Under the pieces are notes generated by a model that searched no databases, was not told the DNA's origin, and saw nothing but the letters and a program-made list of their open reading frames with translations. Below are positions 26,623-35,399 of a DNA stretch of 64,000 nucleotides, piece by piece (within the stretch, counting starts at the first letter, position 1; each line of letters starts with the position of its first letter). Where the stretch lies: NCBI GenBank assembly GCA_000023185.1, contig CP001622.1:2480001-2544000 (forward strand), in the 5' to 3' direction. The position numbers were made by a program, and so were the translations under genes. The stretch comes from Rhizobium leguminosarum bv. trifolii WSM1325. GTDB lineage: Bacteria; Pseudomonadota; Alphaproteobacteria; Rhizobiales; Rhizobiaceae.

Positions 26623-29451
26623 ATGGCCTTGAATATTCTGGACACGAACGGCGCTACAGTTATCAAGACCGGTGCGCAGTTCGAGGCGTACGACGTCATC
26701 CGCTACTCCGCCGATAATCCTCTCGCCATGGTCACTCTGAAGGTGTCGGATTTCGGCACGATAAACCTTGCCGATGAGTTGGACTCGGTTTCCGCAGAAA
26801 TAACGGGCTCGAGCAGTGCCAATGCGATTACAACCGGCAGGGGCAACGACACTATATCGGGCGGAAATGGCAATGACACGCTGAATGGCGGAGAAGGCAA
26901 CGATACGCTAAATGGCGACGATGGCGCAGACACGCTGAACGGCGGTGCCGGAGAAGATACGATCCGAGGTGGAGCTGGTAATGACACGCTGAATGGCGGG
27001 GACGGCAACGACACGCTCGACGGCGGGCAAGGTAATGACAAGATCAATGGTGGCGCGGGCAATGACACGATCACCGACTCTGCGCACTTTAACACACCGA
27101 AAACGACGATCGATGCAGGGGACGGCGACGACAAAGTAATTATATTAGCAAGCGATGAATCGCTGACAGGGGCGATCGATGGCGGCAACGGGATCGACGT
27201 TCTTTCCGGCTTGAACAATCTGACCGCTTTTACGATACAGAACTTCGAAATTCTTGAAACGGGAGGGATCCACCTTGCCGGTTCGGCTGCTCAGTTCGAA
27301 AGCTTCGACAAGATCATCTACGGTGACAATCCGATCTACGACAGTTCCGTCATCTCCTTGATATTGGCGGATGGCGTTCATGTCGATCTCTCCGACGAGC
27401 TGGCAGCCCGTCGGACCTCCATCACAGGCACCGCCTTCGGCATAGACGTCACGACGGGCGCCGGTAATGACAATTTCGTCGGAACAGCCGGTAACGACAT
27501 TTTCGACGGCGGCGCCGGCAACGACACATTGCATGGCAATGCTGGAAATGACCTGTTGACCGGCGGCGAAGGCAACGACCAAGTCTATGGGGGCGCCGGA
27601 AATGATGTGATCAGGGGTGGAACGGGTAACGACACGATCGGCGACGGTGACTTTTTCGGCCCTCCAGAAGTCTTCGATATAGATGGGGGCGACGGCAATG
27701 ATACCGTGAACCTGCAGATCGCATACAGTATCGAAAATTCGGGAATAGTTGATGGCGGTGCCGACACCGACACGCTGCAAGCCTATAATCTGACCGGCTT
27801 GACGATCAAGAATTTCGAAATTCTTGAGACGGGGGGAATGGAAACTATTGGTTCGGCGGCGCAGTTTGAAAGCTTTGAAAAGATCGTCGTCTACGACGAT
27901 CCAAACTACGATAGCTATGCCATCTCGTTGAAATTGACGGACGGGGTTCACGTCGACCTTGCTGGTGAACTGGCCACCCGTTCGGCGCATATCAGCGGCA
28001 ATGCCTTCGGCATCGACGTCACGACCGGTGGCGGCAATGATCAACTTGAAGGTACTGATGGCAACGACATTTTCGACGGCGGCGCCGGCAATGACGTTAT
28101 CGATGGCTACTCCGGCAATGACGTCCTGAGAGGCGGTGCGGGCGATGATACGATCACCGATGGTGACGACTACGCCGATGCAAAAATCTTCGATATAGAT
28201 GCAGGCAACGGCAACGACACCGTAACTGTGTTTCGCGGCTCCGATGTCGAGGCGTCCGGAACACTCAATGGCGGTGCCGACACCGACACGCTGCAAGCCT
28301 ATAATCTGAGCGGCCTGACGATCCAAAATTTCGAAATCCTCGAATTGGGCGGAGCGGGCGCTATTGGTTCGGCTGCGCAGTTCGAAAGTTTCGACAAAAT
28401 CGTAGTCTACGAGCCGGGATACGAAAGCATCATCTCCTTGACATTGACCGACAGTGCCCATGTCGATCTCTCGGACGAGTTGGCCACCCGTTCGGCATAT
28501 ATCAGTGGCACGGCCTTCGGTATTGACGTCGCGACCGGTGGCGGCAGCGACCAACTTGAAGGCACCGATGGTAACGACATATTCGACGGTGGAGCTGGTA
28601 ATGACAGAATTGATGGCTATGGCGGGAACGACATGCTCTTTGGAGGCACCGGCATCGACACGGCCGTCTTCTCCGGCGATTTCGCCAGCTATTCCTTCGC
28701 GATCGACAATGGCAGCCACATCCTGACGAGCGCCCTGGAGGGCAAGGATACGCTGACTGATGTTGAATTCGCCCGTTTTGCCGACGGCGTCTACGATTTC
28801 GCCACGGAAACTTTCACAAGCAATAACACCGCGCCGACCAATTTCCAGCTTTCGAAGACCGCCCTCTCAGAGGACACGCCGATCTGGACCACCGTTGGCC
28901 TGCTCAGCGCCAAGGACGCCGATGGCGACGCCCTCACCTATACGCTGCTCGACGGAGCCAACGATCATTTCCGGATAAAGGGCGACCGTATCGTCACCTC
29001 CAAGGCGCTGGATTACGAGACCGACAAGTCGCACACGATCAAGGTTGCCGTTTCCGACGGCAAGGTCACGGTCGAAAAGGACATCACGATCAATGTCCTC
29101 GACGTCAACGAAGCACCTGTCAACAAGGCGCCGACCAATCTCGCCTTCTCGCGCAGCTCGATCTCCGAGAATGTCGCGATCGGCACCTCGGTCGGCCTTC
29201 TCTCGGCGGTCGATCCAGAAGGCGGCACGGTAAAATGGCGGCTGACGGATGATGCCGACGGCATCTTCAAGCTCGTCGGCAACAAGATCCAGACGAAGGC
29301 TGCAATCGACTACGAAAGCACCCACAACCTGACCTTCACTGCCGAAGCCTACGACACGGCCGGAAACGTCACCAGCCACGATTTCACGGTCGCCGTGAAG
29401 GACGTCTTCGAGCCGGCGGTTTCGAGCTTCTCGCATGAGGCGTTGATCTAA
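26623..29451 (+). CDS. RTX calcium-binding protein with C-terminal cadherin-like domains (paralogue 2)
   Basis: 942 residues. It opens MALNILDTNGATVIKTGAQF, almost as in the gene before it, but has that unit once only. A dense nonapeptide array follows near 75-145 (GGNGNDTLNGGEGNDTLNGD), then three further units each with a FEILETGG / GSAAQFESF / VDLSDELA pattern and an RTX block (NDIFDGGAGND). Two cadherin-like domains (about 735-925) and the C-terminus SSFSHEALI are nearly identical to paralogue 1. The pattern indicates a gene duplication with different numbers of internal units kept. Likely secreted and calcium-dependent. The short leader repeats parts of the first gene's leader. Confidence 0.88.
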   Translation: MALNILDTNGATVIKTGAQFEAYDVIRYSADNPLAMVTLKVSDFGTINLADELDSVSAEITGSSSANAITTGRGNDTISGGNGNDTLNGGEGNDTLNGDDGADTLNGGAGEDTIRGGAGNDTLNGGDGNDTLDGGQGNDKINGGAGNDTITDSAHFNTPKTTIDAGDGDDKVIILASDESLTGAIDGGNGIDVLSGLNNLTAFTIQNFEILETGGIHLAGSAAQFESFDKIIYGDNPIYDSSVISLILADGVHVDLSDELAARRTSITGTAFGIDVTTGAGNDNFVGTAGNDIFDGGAGNDTLHGNAGNDLLTGGEGNDQVYGGAGNDVIRGGTGNDTIGDGDFFGPPEVFDIDGGDGNDTVNLQIAYSIENSGIVDGGADTDTLQAYNLTGLTIKNFEILETGGMETIGSAAQFESFEKIVVYDDPNYDSYAISLKLTDGVHVDLAGELATRSAHISGNAFGIDVTTGGGNDQLEGTDGNDIFDGGAGNDVIDGYSGNDVLRGGAGDDTITDGDDYADAKIFDIDAGNGNDTVTVFRGSDVEASGTLNGGADTDTLQAYNLSGLTIQNFEILELGGAGAIGSAAQFESFDKIVVYEPGYESIISLTLTDSAHVDLSDELATRSAYISGTAFGIDVATGGGSDQLEGTDGNDIFDGGAGNDRIDGYGGNDMLFGGTGIDTAVFSGDFASYSFAIDNGSHILTSALEGKDTLTDVEFARFADGVYDFATETFTSNNTAPTNFQLSKTALSEDTPIWTTVGLLSAKDADGDALTYTLLDGANDHFRIKGDRIVTSKALDYETDKSHTIKVAVSDGKVTVEKDITINVLDVNEAPVNKAPTNLAFSRSSISENVAIGTSVGLLSAVDPEGGTVKWRLTDDADGIFKLVGNKIQTKAAIDYESTHNLTFTAEAYDTAGNVTSHDFTVAVKDVFEPAVSSFSHEALI

Positions 29452-29467
29452 CTGCGACTGGATTCCA

Positions 29468-29489
29468 GGCGACGCAGAAATGCGTCGCC
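29468..29489 (+). terminator. Hairpin after RTX gene 2
   Basis: Perfect nine-base arms GGCGACGCA-GAAA-TGCGTCGCC, a stable GAAA tetraloop, 16 bp past the stop codon. Confidence 0.65.
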
Positions 29490-29502
29490 AATGGCCTTCA
29501 AA

Positions 29503-29532
29503 ACGGGGTGCTTGCGGTCAGCAAGCCCCCGT
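29503..29532 (+). terminator. Second hairpin after RTX gene 2
   Basis: ACGGGGTGCTTGC-GGTCA-GCAAGCCCCCGT, near-perfect 12-13 base arms. Together with the preceding hairpin it probably isolates the RTX transcript from the next gene. Confidence 0.55.
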
Positions 29533-29679
29533 ATCGATCAGGCGGAACAAGGTGCCCCACCGAATCTCTTTTCCCCACTGGGTAGAAGAGGGAGTTCGGC
29601 TTACCGCCCGGTCCAAATTGCTGCTCCCCCTTCGCACCCGATTCGGCTATGATTTCCTGCCGATCCGAGGAGAGCCCGC

Positions 29680-30147
29680 ATGCGCCTGCCCACATTCATC
29701 CTCGCCCTCGCCGTCTCGGCGCTCGCAGCCTTGCCTGCATCGGCAGCGACCTACAAGACGCCGAAGGCGCTGCTCAAGGCGCTCTATAGCTACGACACCG
29801 ACAACAGCGACGCCGAGGCGCCCTCGCCCTATTCCGCCTTCTTCTCCGACCACCTGACCAAGCTCCTCCAGACCGATCTCGACAACACGGCAGAGGGCGA
29901 TGTCGGTGCGATCGACTTCGATCCCGTCATCGCTGGCCAGGATGGCACCGCCAGCGACGTCAGGATCGGCCAGCCGATCCTGCTGGATGACAAGGCCGAG
30001 GTGGAGGTGGAGTTCGAAAACGGCGAAGAGGTGACGCTCTTCTATACGCTGGTACGCGAACACGGCGGCTGGAAGGTCGACGACATCGCCAATCAGAAGG
30101 GGGATAATCCCTGGAGCCTGAGCGGGTTGCTGGGGGATGCGCAGTAG
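29680..30147 (+). CDS. Exported DUF3828-like protein
   Basis: A 155-residue secreted protein. The signal peptide is clear (MRLPTFILALAVSALAALPA, cleavage after ASA). The mature part has TPKALLKALYSYDT, AFFSDHLTKLLQTDL, DFDPVIAGQDG and a C-terminal GGWKVDDIANQKGDNPWSL, a pattern resembling DUF3828/NTF2-like periplasmic proteins in which a ligand pocket is formed by strands around the last motif. An AGGAG-type site (GAGGAGAGCCCGC) precedes the ATG. Monocistronic between RTX terminators and the long cspA leader. Function unknown. Confidence 0.82.
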   Translation: MRLPTFILALAVSALAALPASAATYKTPKALLKALYSYDTDNSDAEAPSPYSAFFSDHLTKLLQTDLDNTAEGDVGAIDFDPVIAGQDGTASDVRIGQPILLDDKAEVEVEFENGEEVTLFYTLVREHGGWKVDDIANQKGDNPWSLSGLLGDAQ

Positions 30148-30201
30148 GCTGGCAGCCCAGCCACCCGCCCTCCCGGTCGAGGCGACCCTGCGTTTGTCAC
30201 G

Positions 30202-30228
30202 GGCAATCAATTCACTGGATCGATTGCT
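30202..30228. repeat. Dispersed palindrome GCAATC-ATCCAGTGAAT-GATTGC
   Basis: GCAATCAATTCACTGGATCG ATTGC is an imperfect palindrome. Its complement matches GCGATCTATCCAGTGAATCG at 51,002-51,026, so it is a two-copy element in this window and probably dispersed in the genome. Confidence 0.5.
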
Positions 30229-30527
30229 CCGCTCCTCACCCTCACCATGAGACTGATCGGCGTGCCTGCCGCCCCGCCCACGAACAAAAAACCTGCCCGG
30301 CTATCGAATCTGCCGCTCATCCCGTTTCGGCACGGAATCCCGATATGGCACAGCCGCGCAAGAATCCGTTAACCCATCGTCAAGTATCTGAATCTTCGGC
30401 ATTTCCCGACATCGATGCAGGCATGCCAAAAGAATCCCGCTTGCTTTTTGCCCGAAATGCTGGCACGAATTGACTTACTCGGGCATTTGCATGCCGGTGA
30501 CTGGACTGATGTGGTAATCCCTTCCGT

Positions 30528-30690
30528 TTGGAAGGCGGCGCGGGACTACCCGCCTACGTAGACGTTCTTTCCCCGTACGTGACTTCTCCGACTGACCCTT
30601 CGTCCCAATCGATCGGGGCGAAAGCTAAAGCCGTCCGCTTCCTCTCGGGGGCGCGGATACTACACAGACTAAGGGAAAAGGACGATCCCA
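30528..30690 (+). promoter_or_regulatory. Structured leader of the cold-shock gene
   Basis: The segment before cspA contains CTTCCGTTTGGAAG and GGCGCGGGACTACCCGCC hairpins and pyrimidine-rich stretches, ending in AAGGGAAAAGGA eight bases before the ATG. Long structured 5' leaders are typical of cold-shock genes. The 380 bp before it contain only a short dispersed palindrome and no gene that I can see. Confidence 0.45.
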
Positions 30691-30903
30691 ATGGCCACCA
30701 AGGGCACCGTAAAATTCTTCAACCAGGACAAGGGTTTTGGTTTCATCACGCCGGACGGCGGCGCAAAGGACGTTTTTGTCCATATCTCTGCGTTGCAGGC
30801 TTCTGGCATCCAGTCGCTGCGCGAAGGCCAGCAGGTTACCTTCGACACCGAGCCGGACCGCATGGGCAAGGGCCCGAAGGCTGTCAACATCTCGGCTTCG
30901 TAA
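30691..30903 (+). CDS. cspA: Cold-shock protein, CspA family
   Basis: A 70-residue single cold-shock domain, the standard length. RNP1 is KGFGFITP (residues 14-21) and RNP2 is VFVHISAL (28-35), with the usual aromatic residues FF and FGF. It binds single-stranded RNA/DNA and acts as an RNA chaperone. The ATG is preceded by AAAGGACGATCCCA. It has a long leader and a good intrinsic terminator, so it is monocistronic. Rhizobia carry several csp paralogues; the symbol is given for the family, not for a particular copy. Confidence 0.95.
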   Translation: MATKGTVKFFNQDKGFGFITPDGGAKDVFVHISALQASGIQSLREGQQVTFDTEPDRMGKGPKAVNISAS

Positions 30904-30927
30904 GTCAGACTTCCGCTCGCGCGGCAT

Positions 30928-30960
30928 AACGGCGCTCCGCAAGGGGCGCCGTTTCTGTTT
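30928..30960 (+). terminator. Intrinsic terminator of cspA
   Basis: AACGGCGC-TCCGCAAGGG-GCGCCGTT followed by TCTGTTT, 25 bp after the stop codon. Confidence 0.8.
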
Positions 30961-31082
30961 GTGGTGATCGGCGGTCATTTGTCGATCACATTGGCAAGTG
31001 TTATATGCGCCCTTTATAGATGCCCGCCCCTGCGGCGGGGGCACCGCACTGCGGCGCGGTAACAAGGAACAGTGGAACGTCG

Positions 31083-32084
31083 ATGACGCAGAAGAGGCCG
31101 ATTTTTGCAGTCGCCCCGATGATCGACTGGACGGATCGGCATTGCCGCTATTTCCACCGCCAGATCAGCCGCGAGGCGCTGCTCTATACCGAGATGGTGG
31201 TGGCCGATGCGATCATCCACGGCCCGCGCGATCGGCTGCTCGGTCATGACGCCGCCGAGCATCCGCTGGCGCTGCAGCTCGGCGGATCGGACCCGGCAAA
31301 GCTTACCGAAGCGGTGAAAATCGCCCAGCCCTATGGCTATGACGAGATCAACCTCAATGTCGGCTGCCCTTCCGACCGGGTGCAGTCCGGCACCTTCGGC
31401 GCCTGCCTGATGTTGACGCCGGAAACGGTGGCCGAATGCATCGCGGCAATGAAGAGGGTTGCGACCGCGCCGGTAACGGTGAAATGCCGGATCGGCGTCG
31501 ACGAGCAGGAGCCGGAACAGGCGCTGCCAGAGCTGATCAGCCGCGTTCTCGATGCCGGCGCCGACGCGATCTGGATCCATGCCCGCAAGGCATGGCTGAA
31601 GGGTCTGAGCCCCAAAGAAAACCGCGAGATCCCGCCGCTCGACTACGAGATCGTCTATCGGATGAAGCAGCGCTGGCCCGATGTCTTCATCGGCATCAAC
31701 GGCGGTATCCGCACGCTCGACGAAGCCGCCGTCCATCTCGAACATGTCGACGGCGTCATGCTTGGCCGCGCCGCCTACCAGAATGCCGCGATCCTTGCCG
31801 ACATCGACCAGCGCTTCTTTGGTGCGCCTGCGGCCGAACCGGATTGGGAGGCGCTCTGTAACCGGATGATGGCCTATGCCGAACGCCACATCGCCGGCGG
31901 CGGCCGGCTACAGCACGTGGCCCGCCACATGGTCGGTCTCTTCACCGGCCTGCCCGGCGCCCGCCGCTACCGTCAGATCCTCTCAACCGATGCGGCAAAA
32001 ACCGGCGCCGGGCCGGAAGTGTTGGCGGCGGCCTTTGCGGCAGTGGATTTCTCGGGGACGGATCAGGAAGCAGTCAGCGCCTGA
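31083..32084 (+). CDS. dusA: tRNA-dihydrouridine synthase A
   Basis: A 333-residue flavoenzyme that reduces U20/U20a of tRNA with NADPH and FMN. The start MTQKRPIFAVAPMIDWTDRH places the APMxDWTDRHCR motif at residues 10-22, as in DusA. Other signatures are LQLGGSDP, INLNVGCPSDRVQSGTFGAC (the catalytic Cys environment near 95-115), VKCRIGVD, WIHARKAWLKGLSPKENR and GVMLGRAAYQ. AAGGAAC precedes the ATG at about ten bases. Convergent with the HtrA-like gene, with a 38-bp gap. Confident. Confidence 0.96.
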   Translation: MTQKRPIFAVAPMIDWTDRHCRYFHRQISREALLYTEMVVADAIIHGPRDRLLGHDAAEHPLALQLGGSDPAKLTEAVKIAQPYGYDEINLNVGCPSDRVQSGTFGACLMLTPETVAECIAAMKRVATAPVTVKCRIGVDEQEPEQALPELISRVLDAGADAIWIHARKAWLKGLSPKENREIPPLDYEIVYRMKQRWPDVFIGINGGIRTLDEAAVHLEHVDGVMLGRAAYQNAAILADIDQRFFGAPAAEPDWEALCNRMMAYAERHIAGGGRLQHVARHMVGLFTGLPGARRYRQILSTDAAKTGAGPEVLAAAFAAVDFSGTDQEAVSA

Positions 32085-32122
32085 CGTGAGGTGATGCCTA
32101 GTCATGGCGCTGAGGTGAAGCG

Positions 32123-33079
32123 TCAGGACCGCGCCATCGGCAGCAAGATCTTCGTCTCGATCCGGCCCGCCAGCGAGAACACCAGGATTTCCGTATCCCT
32201 GCCGATCCTGCTGCCATCCATCAATCGGACGATATCATCGACGCCGCCGACCGGGCTGCCATCGATGGCGAGAATATAATCGCCCTCCTGCAGCCCTCCC
32301 TTTGCCGCCGGCCCGTCGGCTTCGACGCGCCGGATGCGAACCGAGGTCGTCTGCGTCGTGCCTGCGGCAAGCGCCACCCGGCGCGGCAGCACGATCGTAT
32401 CGCCTGCTATGCCGATGAAGGCGCGCCTGACCTGGCCATAGCGAAGAATCTCCGAAACCACGAAATTGGCCGTATTCGACGCCACGGCAAAGGCGATGCT
32501 CTGCGCGCCCTGGATGACGGCGGTGTTGACGCCAATGACCTCCCCGCCCGAAGACACCAGTGGCCCGCCCGAGTTGCCGGGATTGAGCGCCGCATCGGTC
32601 TGGATGACATCTTCCATCGGCCGGCCGCTGGCCGCCCGCATCGACCGGCCGAGCGCCGAGACGATACCGGCCGTAACCGTCCATTCGAAGCCGAGCGGGT
32701 TTCCGATCGCGATCGCGATATGGCCCCTGCGCAGGCGCTGGGAATCTCCGAGCTTCGCCCAGGCGCCGGTGCTTGTATTGGCGCGAATGAGGGCGATATC
32801 GGTATCCACATCCCGGCCAAGCACGCGGCCCTCGGTAACGAAACCGTCAGGCGTGGTGATGCGAACGACCTTGGCATCGTCAACGACATGGTTGTTGGTG
32901 ATGATCAGGCCATCAGGCGAGACCGCGAAGCCGGACCCCTGCCCCTGCCGGCCTCCCACCCTCTCGATCCGGCTGACTGCTGGCCCGACCGTATCGACTG
33001 CTGCTGCGATCGATTGCGAATAGGCATCGATCAGCGCCCCATCATTCTGAGGCGCTATCTGCTTGTCCATGTAACCCAT
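32123..33079 (-). CDS. HtrA/DegP-like trypsin-type serine protease with PDZ domain
   Basis: 318 residues with a complete triad: His in ITNNHVVDDAK (about 62), Asp in VDTDIALIRA (about 93) and Ser in NPGNSGGPLVS (about 169). A single PDZ domain follows (RRVEADGPAAKGGLQEGDYI, about 250-310). The N-terminus (MGYMDKQIAPQNDGALIDAY) has no signal peptide or membrane helix, unlike periplasmic DegP/DegQ. Either it is cytoplasmic, a known but less common S1C variant, or it is exported another way. Two close Met codons (1 and 4) are possible starts. Monocistronic, convergent with dusA. Confidence 0.92.
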   Translation of the reverse strand: MGYMDKQIAPQNDGALIDAYSQSIAAAVDTVGPAVSRIERVGGRQGQGSGFAVSPDGLIITNNHVVDDAKVVRITTPDGFVTEGRVLGRDVDTDIALIRANTSTGAWAKLGDSQRLRRGHIAIAIGNPLGFEWTVTAGIVSALGRSMRAASGRPMEDVIQTDAALNPGNSGGPLVSSGGEVIGVNTAVIQGAQSIAFAVASNTANFVVSEILRYGQVRRAFIGIAGDTIVLPRRVALAAGTTQTTSVRIRRVEADGPAAKGGLQEGDYILAIDGSPVGGVDDIVRLMDGSRIGRDTEILVFSLAGRIETKILLPMARS

Positions 33080-33250
33080 TATTGAATCCTCAGGCGGCAG
33101 TAACGGCCGTCCCGCCGCCGGCGAAGCCGTCGCGGTTGCGACGGTCCGCCATGGCGCTGTTGTATGAGGATTAGATGGTTGGGCGATGAACCGCGTTCAA
33201 GTGTGCGCCAGCAGCGGCATGCACGGCGGCAGAATGGGAACACACCTACC

Positions 33251-33291
33251 CCGGACAGATATATTGAACTACCCGGACGGATATATTGAAC
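33251..33291. repeat. Tandem 22-bp direct repeat
   Basis: Two copies of CCGGAC[A/G]GATATATTGAAC spaced exactly 22 bp apart, differing at one base, in the 590-bp gap between the HtrA-like gene and the hydrolase gene. The sequence is AT-rich at its centre. The spacing of two helical turns suggests paired binding of a regulator on one face. No gene is convincing elsewhere in this gap. Confidence 0.6.
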
Positions 33292-33672
33292 GAATAATAA
33301 AAAAATGGCTCATTGCAGACGTTCGTCTCGCCCGTGACGAACTAGCCTGAGGTGGCCGACAGCCGAGATACAGTGGATTAAAACAATGTTCGCAGCGCAA
33401 AGCAGCCAGGCGAGGATCACCCGGGCTCCCGCGCGTCATGCGAAATGGGCGGGTGCTATACCCATCTCGCGTAGACATACAAACTTCTGTCATATCAATA
33501 GAATAGAAAGAGGAACTCAATAAGCACATCAACATATTCGGGTTGATCAGGCGCGACCTTCTTGCCCCTAGCCTCCGGCCCAACGGCGCTCGTGGCCTTG
33601 TCAATTCTGCAGGCAACAGCGCAAACTTCTGACCGCATTAATCCAACCAACCCCAACCAACGGAGCCAAAAG

Positions 33673-34509
33673 ATGAGCACGGTTACCACCAAGGACGGCG
33701 TCGAAATCTTCTACAAGGATTGGGGGCCGAAGAGCGCTCAGCCGATCATGTTTCATCACGGCTGGCCGCTCTGCTCCGACGACTGGGATGCCCAGATGCT
33801 GTTCTTCCTTGAGAAGGGCTACCGGGTCGTCGCCCATGATCGGCGAGGCCACGGCCGCTCGACCCAGGTGGGCGACGGTCACGACATGGATCACTACGCC
33901 GCCGATGCCGCAGCCGTCGTCGAGCATCTCGATCTCAGGAACACCGTCCATGTCGGCCACTCCACCGGCGGCGGCGAAGCGACCCATTACGTCGCCCGCC
34001 ACGGCCAGCCGCAGGGCCGCGTCGCAAAGCTGGTGATCATCGGCGCCGTGCCGCCTCTCATGGTGAAAACGGATGCCAATCCCGGCGGCCTGCCGATCGA
34101 AGTCTTCGACGACCTGCGCAAGCAGCTCGCCGCCAACCGCTCGCAATTCTATCGCGATCTGCCGGCCGGCCCGTTCTACAGCTTCAACCGGCCGGGCGCG
34201 AAAGTGTCGGAGCCAATCATCAACAATTGGTGGCGCCAAGGCATGATCGGCGGCGCCAAGGCGCATTACGATGGCATCAAGGCCTTTTCGGAAACTGACT
34301 TCACCGAAGACCTGAAGATCATCACCGTGCCGACCTTCGTCATGCACGGCGACGACGACCAGATCGTGCCGATCGCCGACTCCGCCCTGCTCTCGTCCAA
34401 GCTTCTGCAGAACGCCACGCTGAAGGTTTACGAGAAATTCCCGCACGGCATGTGCACCACCCATGCCGACATCATAAATCCCGACATCCTCGCCTTCATC
34501 AAAGGCTGA
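33673..34509 (+). CDS. Alpha/beta hydrolase (chloroperoxidase/aryl esterase type)
   Basis: A 278-residue alpha/beta hydrolase of the non-haem chloroperoxidase-like group. [16 protein letters not shown] carries the oxyanion-hole [15 protein letters not shown] follows, the nucleophile Ser lies in [13 protein letters not shown] (about 98), Asp in [11 protein letters not shown] (about 232) and His in [12 protein letters not shown]. Such enzymes hydrolyse small esters and show perhydrolase activity. The start is the ATG after GGAGCCAAAAG. A perfect hairpin follows the stop. The upstream gap contains the tandem 22-bp repeat and may hold regulatory sites. Confidence 0.92.
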   Translation: MSTVTTKDGVEIFYKDWGPKSAQPIMFHHGWPLCSDDWDAQMLFFLEKGYRVVAHDRRGHGRSTQVGDGHDMDHYAADAAAVVEHLDLRNTVHVGHSTGGGEATHYVARHGQPQGRVAKLVIIGAVPPLMVKTDANPGGLPIEVFDDLRKQLAANRSQFYRDLPAGPFYSFNRPGAKVSEPIINNWWRQGMIGGAKAHYDGIKAFSETDFTEDLKIITVPTFVMHGDDDQIVPIADSALLSSKLLQNATLKVYEKFPHGMCTTHADIINPDILAFIKG

Positions 34510-34521
34510 TCCGTGATGTTG

Positions 34522-34544
34522 CCGGGCGCCGATCAGGCGCCCGG
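34522..34544 (+). terminator. Hairpin after the hydrolase gene
   Basis: Perfect nine-base arms CCGGGCGCC-GATCA-GGCGCCCGG, 12 bp past the stop codon. Only a short T-run follows. Confidence 0.6.
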
Positions 34545-34657
34545 TTGCCACGATGGCTTGCCATCCCGCACGCCGGCATTCTGGCCACGTCGATCGATTG
34601 ACGGCCAGTGACTCATTTTCCTATGAAACCGTTTTCGGCGATTTGCGTTTAGCGGCC

Positions 34658-34834
34658 ATGAAAAGAGAACGTGAACCCTCATCAAAGGCTTACCGGCAGG
34701 ATCGTTTCGAAAACACCGAGCGCGCCGCCAAGGAAACCATCGAAGCGGAGCAGCGGGCCCGCCGGGAAAAAACCAAGCGGCTGAAAGAGCTGCGGCTGTC
34801 GCAGCTGGGCGCCAAGGACCCCGCAACCAAGTAG
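34658..34834 (+). CDS. Small basic/charged protein, hypothetical
   Basis: A 58-residue protein rich in Arg, Lys and Glu (MKREREPSSKAYRQDRFENT, then a long amphipathic helix ERAAKETIEAEQRARREKTK). Predicted largely alpha-helical or coiled coil and cytoplasmic. The frame is open further upstream, but this ATG gives a sensible charged helical protein. I do not recognise a family name. The composition and codon use resemble a real rhizobial small protein, but no firm ribosome site is visible. Confidence 0.5.
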   Translation: MKREREPSSKAYRQDRFENTERAAKETIEAEQRARREKTKRLKELRLSQLGAKDPATK

Positions 34835-35030
34835 ATCTCACGCTCACTCTATCCTGTCGACACGCCGATCGGTCTCATATCCATGCCCTGCCGCCCTCGC
34901 CGGTATCTTCCCGTGCGTGCCCAGAATTCTTTTTGAATTTCGGACCTTCGCCCATCTTGCAGAGCAAAGATCGCGAAATTATCTTTTTTCACGAAAGCGA
35001 TTCACGGCATCCAAAAAAGGGCAGATTGCG

Positions 35031-35240
35031 ATGTCAGACAAGCTGTTCAGCACGCGTGACGAACCGCTCGCCTCCGAGGACCTCGATGTGTGCAGGCGTG
35101 TCCACGAAGCTCTCTGTAGCGGGCTAAAGATCGACAGATCGAGCAAGGAGGCCGACCGTCTGGGCGCCCTCATCATCGAGCTTTACCGCCAGGGTGTGCA
35201 TGACGAAAGGCAGCTTCTGTTGCTGGCCGGCGGAAGGTGA
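35031..35240 (+). CDS. Small hypothetical protein
   Basis: A 69-residue cytoplasmic protein starting MSDKLFSTRDEPLASEDLDV. The middle (VHEALCSGLKIDRSSKEADR) and the end (LGALIIELYRQGVHDERQLL) read as two or three amphipathic helices, with a small-regulator-like composition. The start ATG is internal to a longer open frame whose upstream part has poor composition. A Shine-Dalgarno site is weak (AAAAAGGGCAGATTGCG). No known domain. Probably a conserved rhizobial small protein. Confidence 0.6.
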   Translation: MSDKLFSTRDEPLASEDLDVCRRVHEALCSGLKIDRSSKEADRLGALIIELYRQGVHDERQLLLLAGGR

Positions 35241-35399
35241 GCCTGATAGCGGCCTCACGTTAGCACAACGAGAGCGGACCGACTCCTCCCGCCATTTACC
35301 GGCTTTGACACGCACATGGAGACCCACGGCGCAGAAACTTGCGCCGCCGCTGCATGAACATACGACGATGGGGTCGGCGCAGTCATTCCGGTTCAGCAC

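Noticed and set aside
23800..28650. Regularly spaced repeats considered as a CRISPR-like array
   Set aside because: The period follows nine-codon RTX units in frame; there are no constant repeats with unique spacers.
27145..28719. 524-codon minus-strand frame opposite the second RTX gene
   Set aside because: Produced by the repetitive RTX codons; no start signal or domain.
33269..33616. 115-codon minus-strand frame in the gap before the hydrolase gene
   Set aside because: Poor composition (many Arg, Ser and Cys residues), no ribosome site, crosses likely regulatory DNA.
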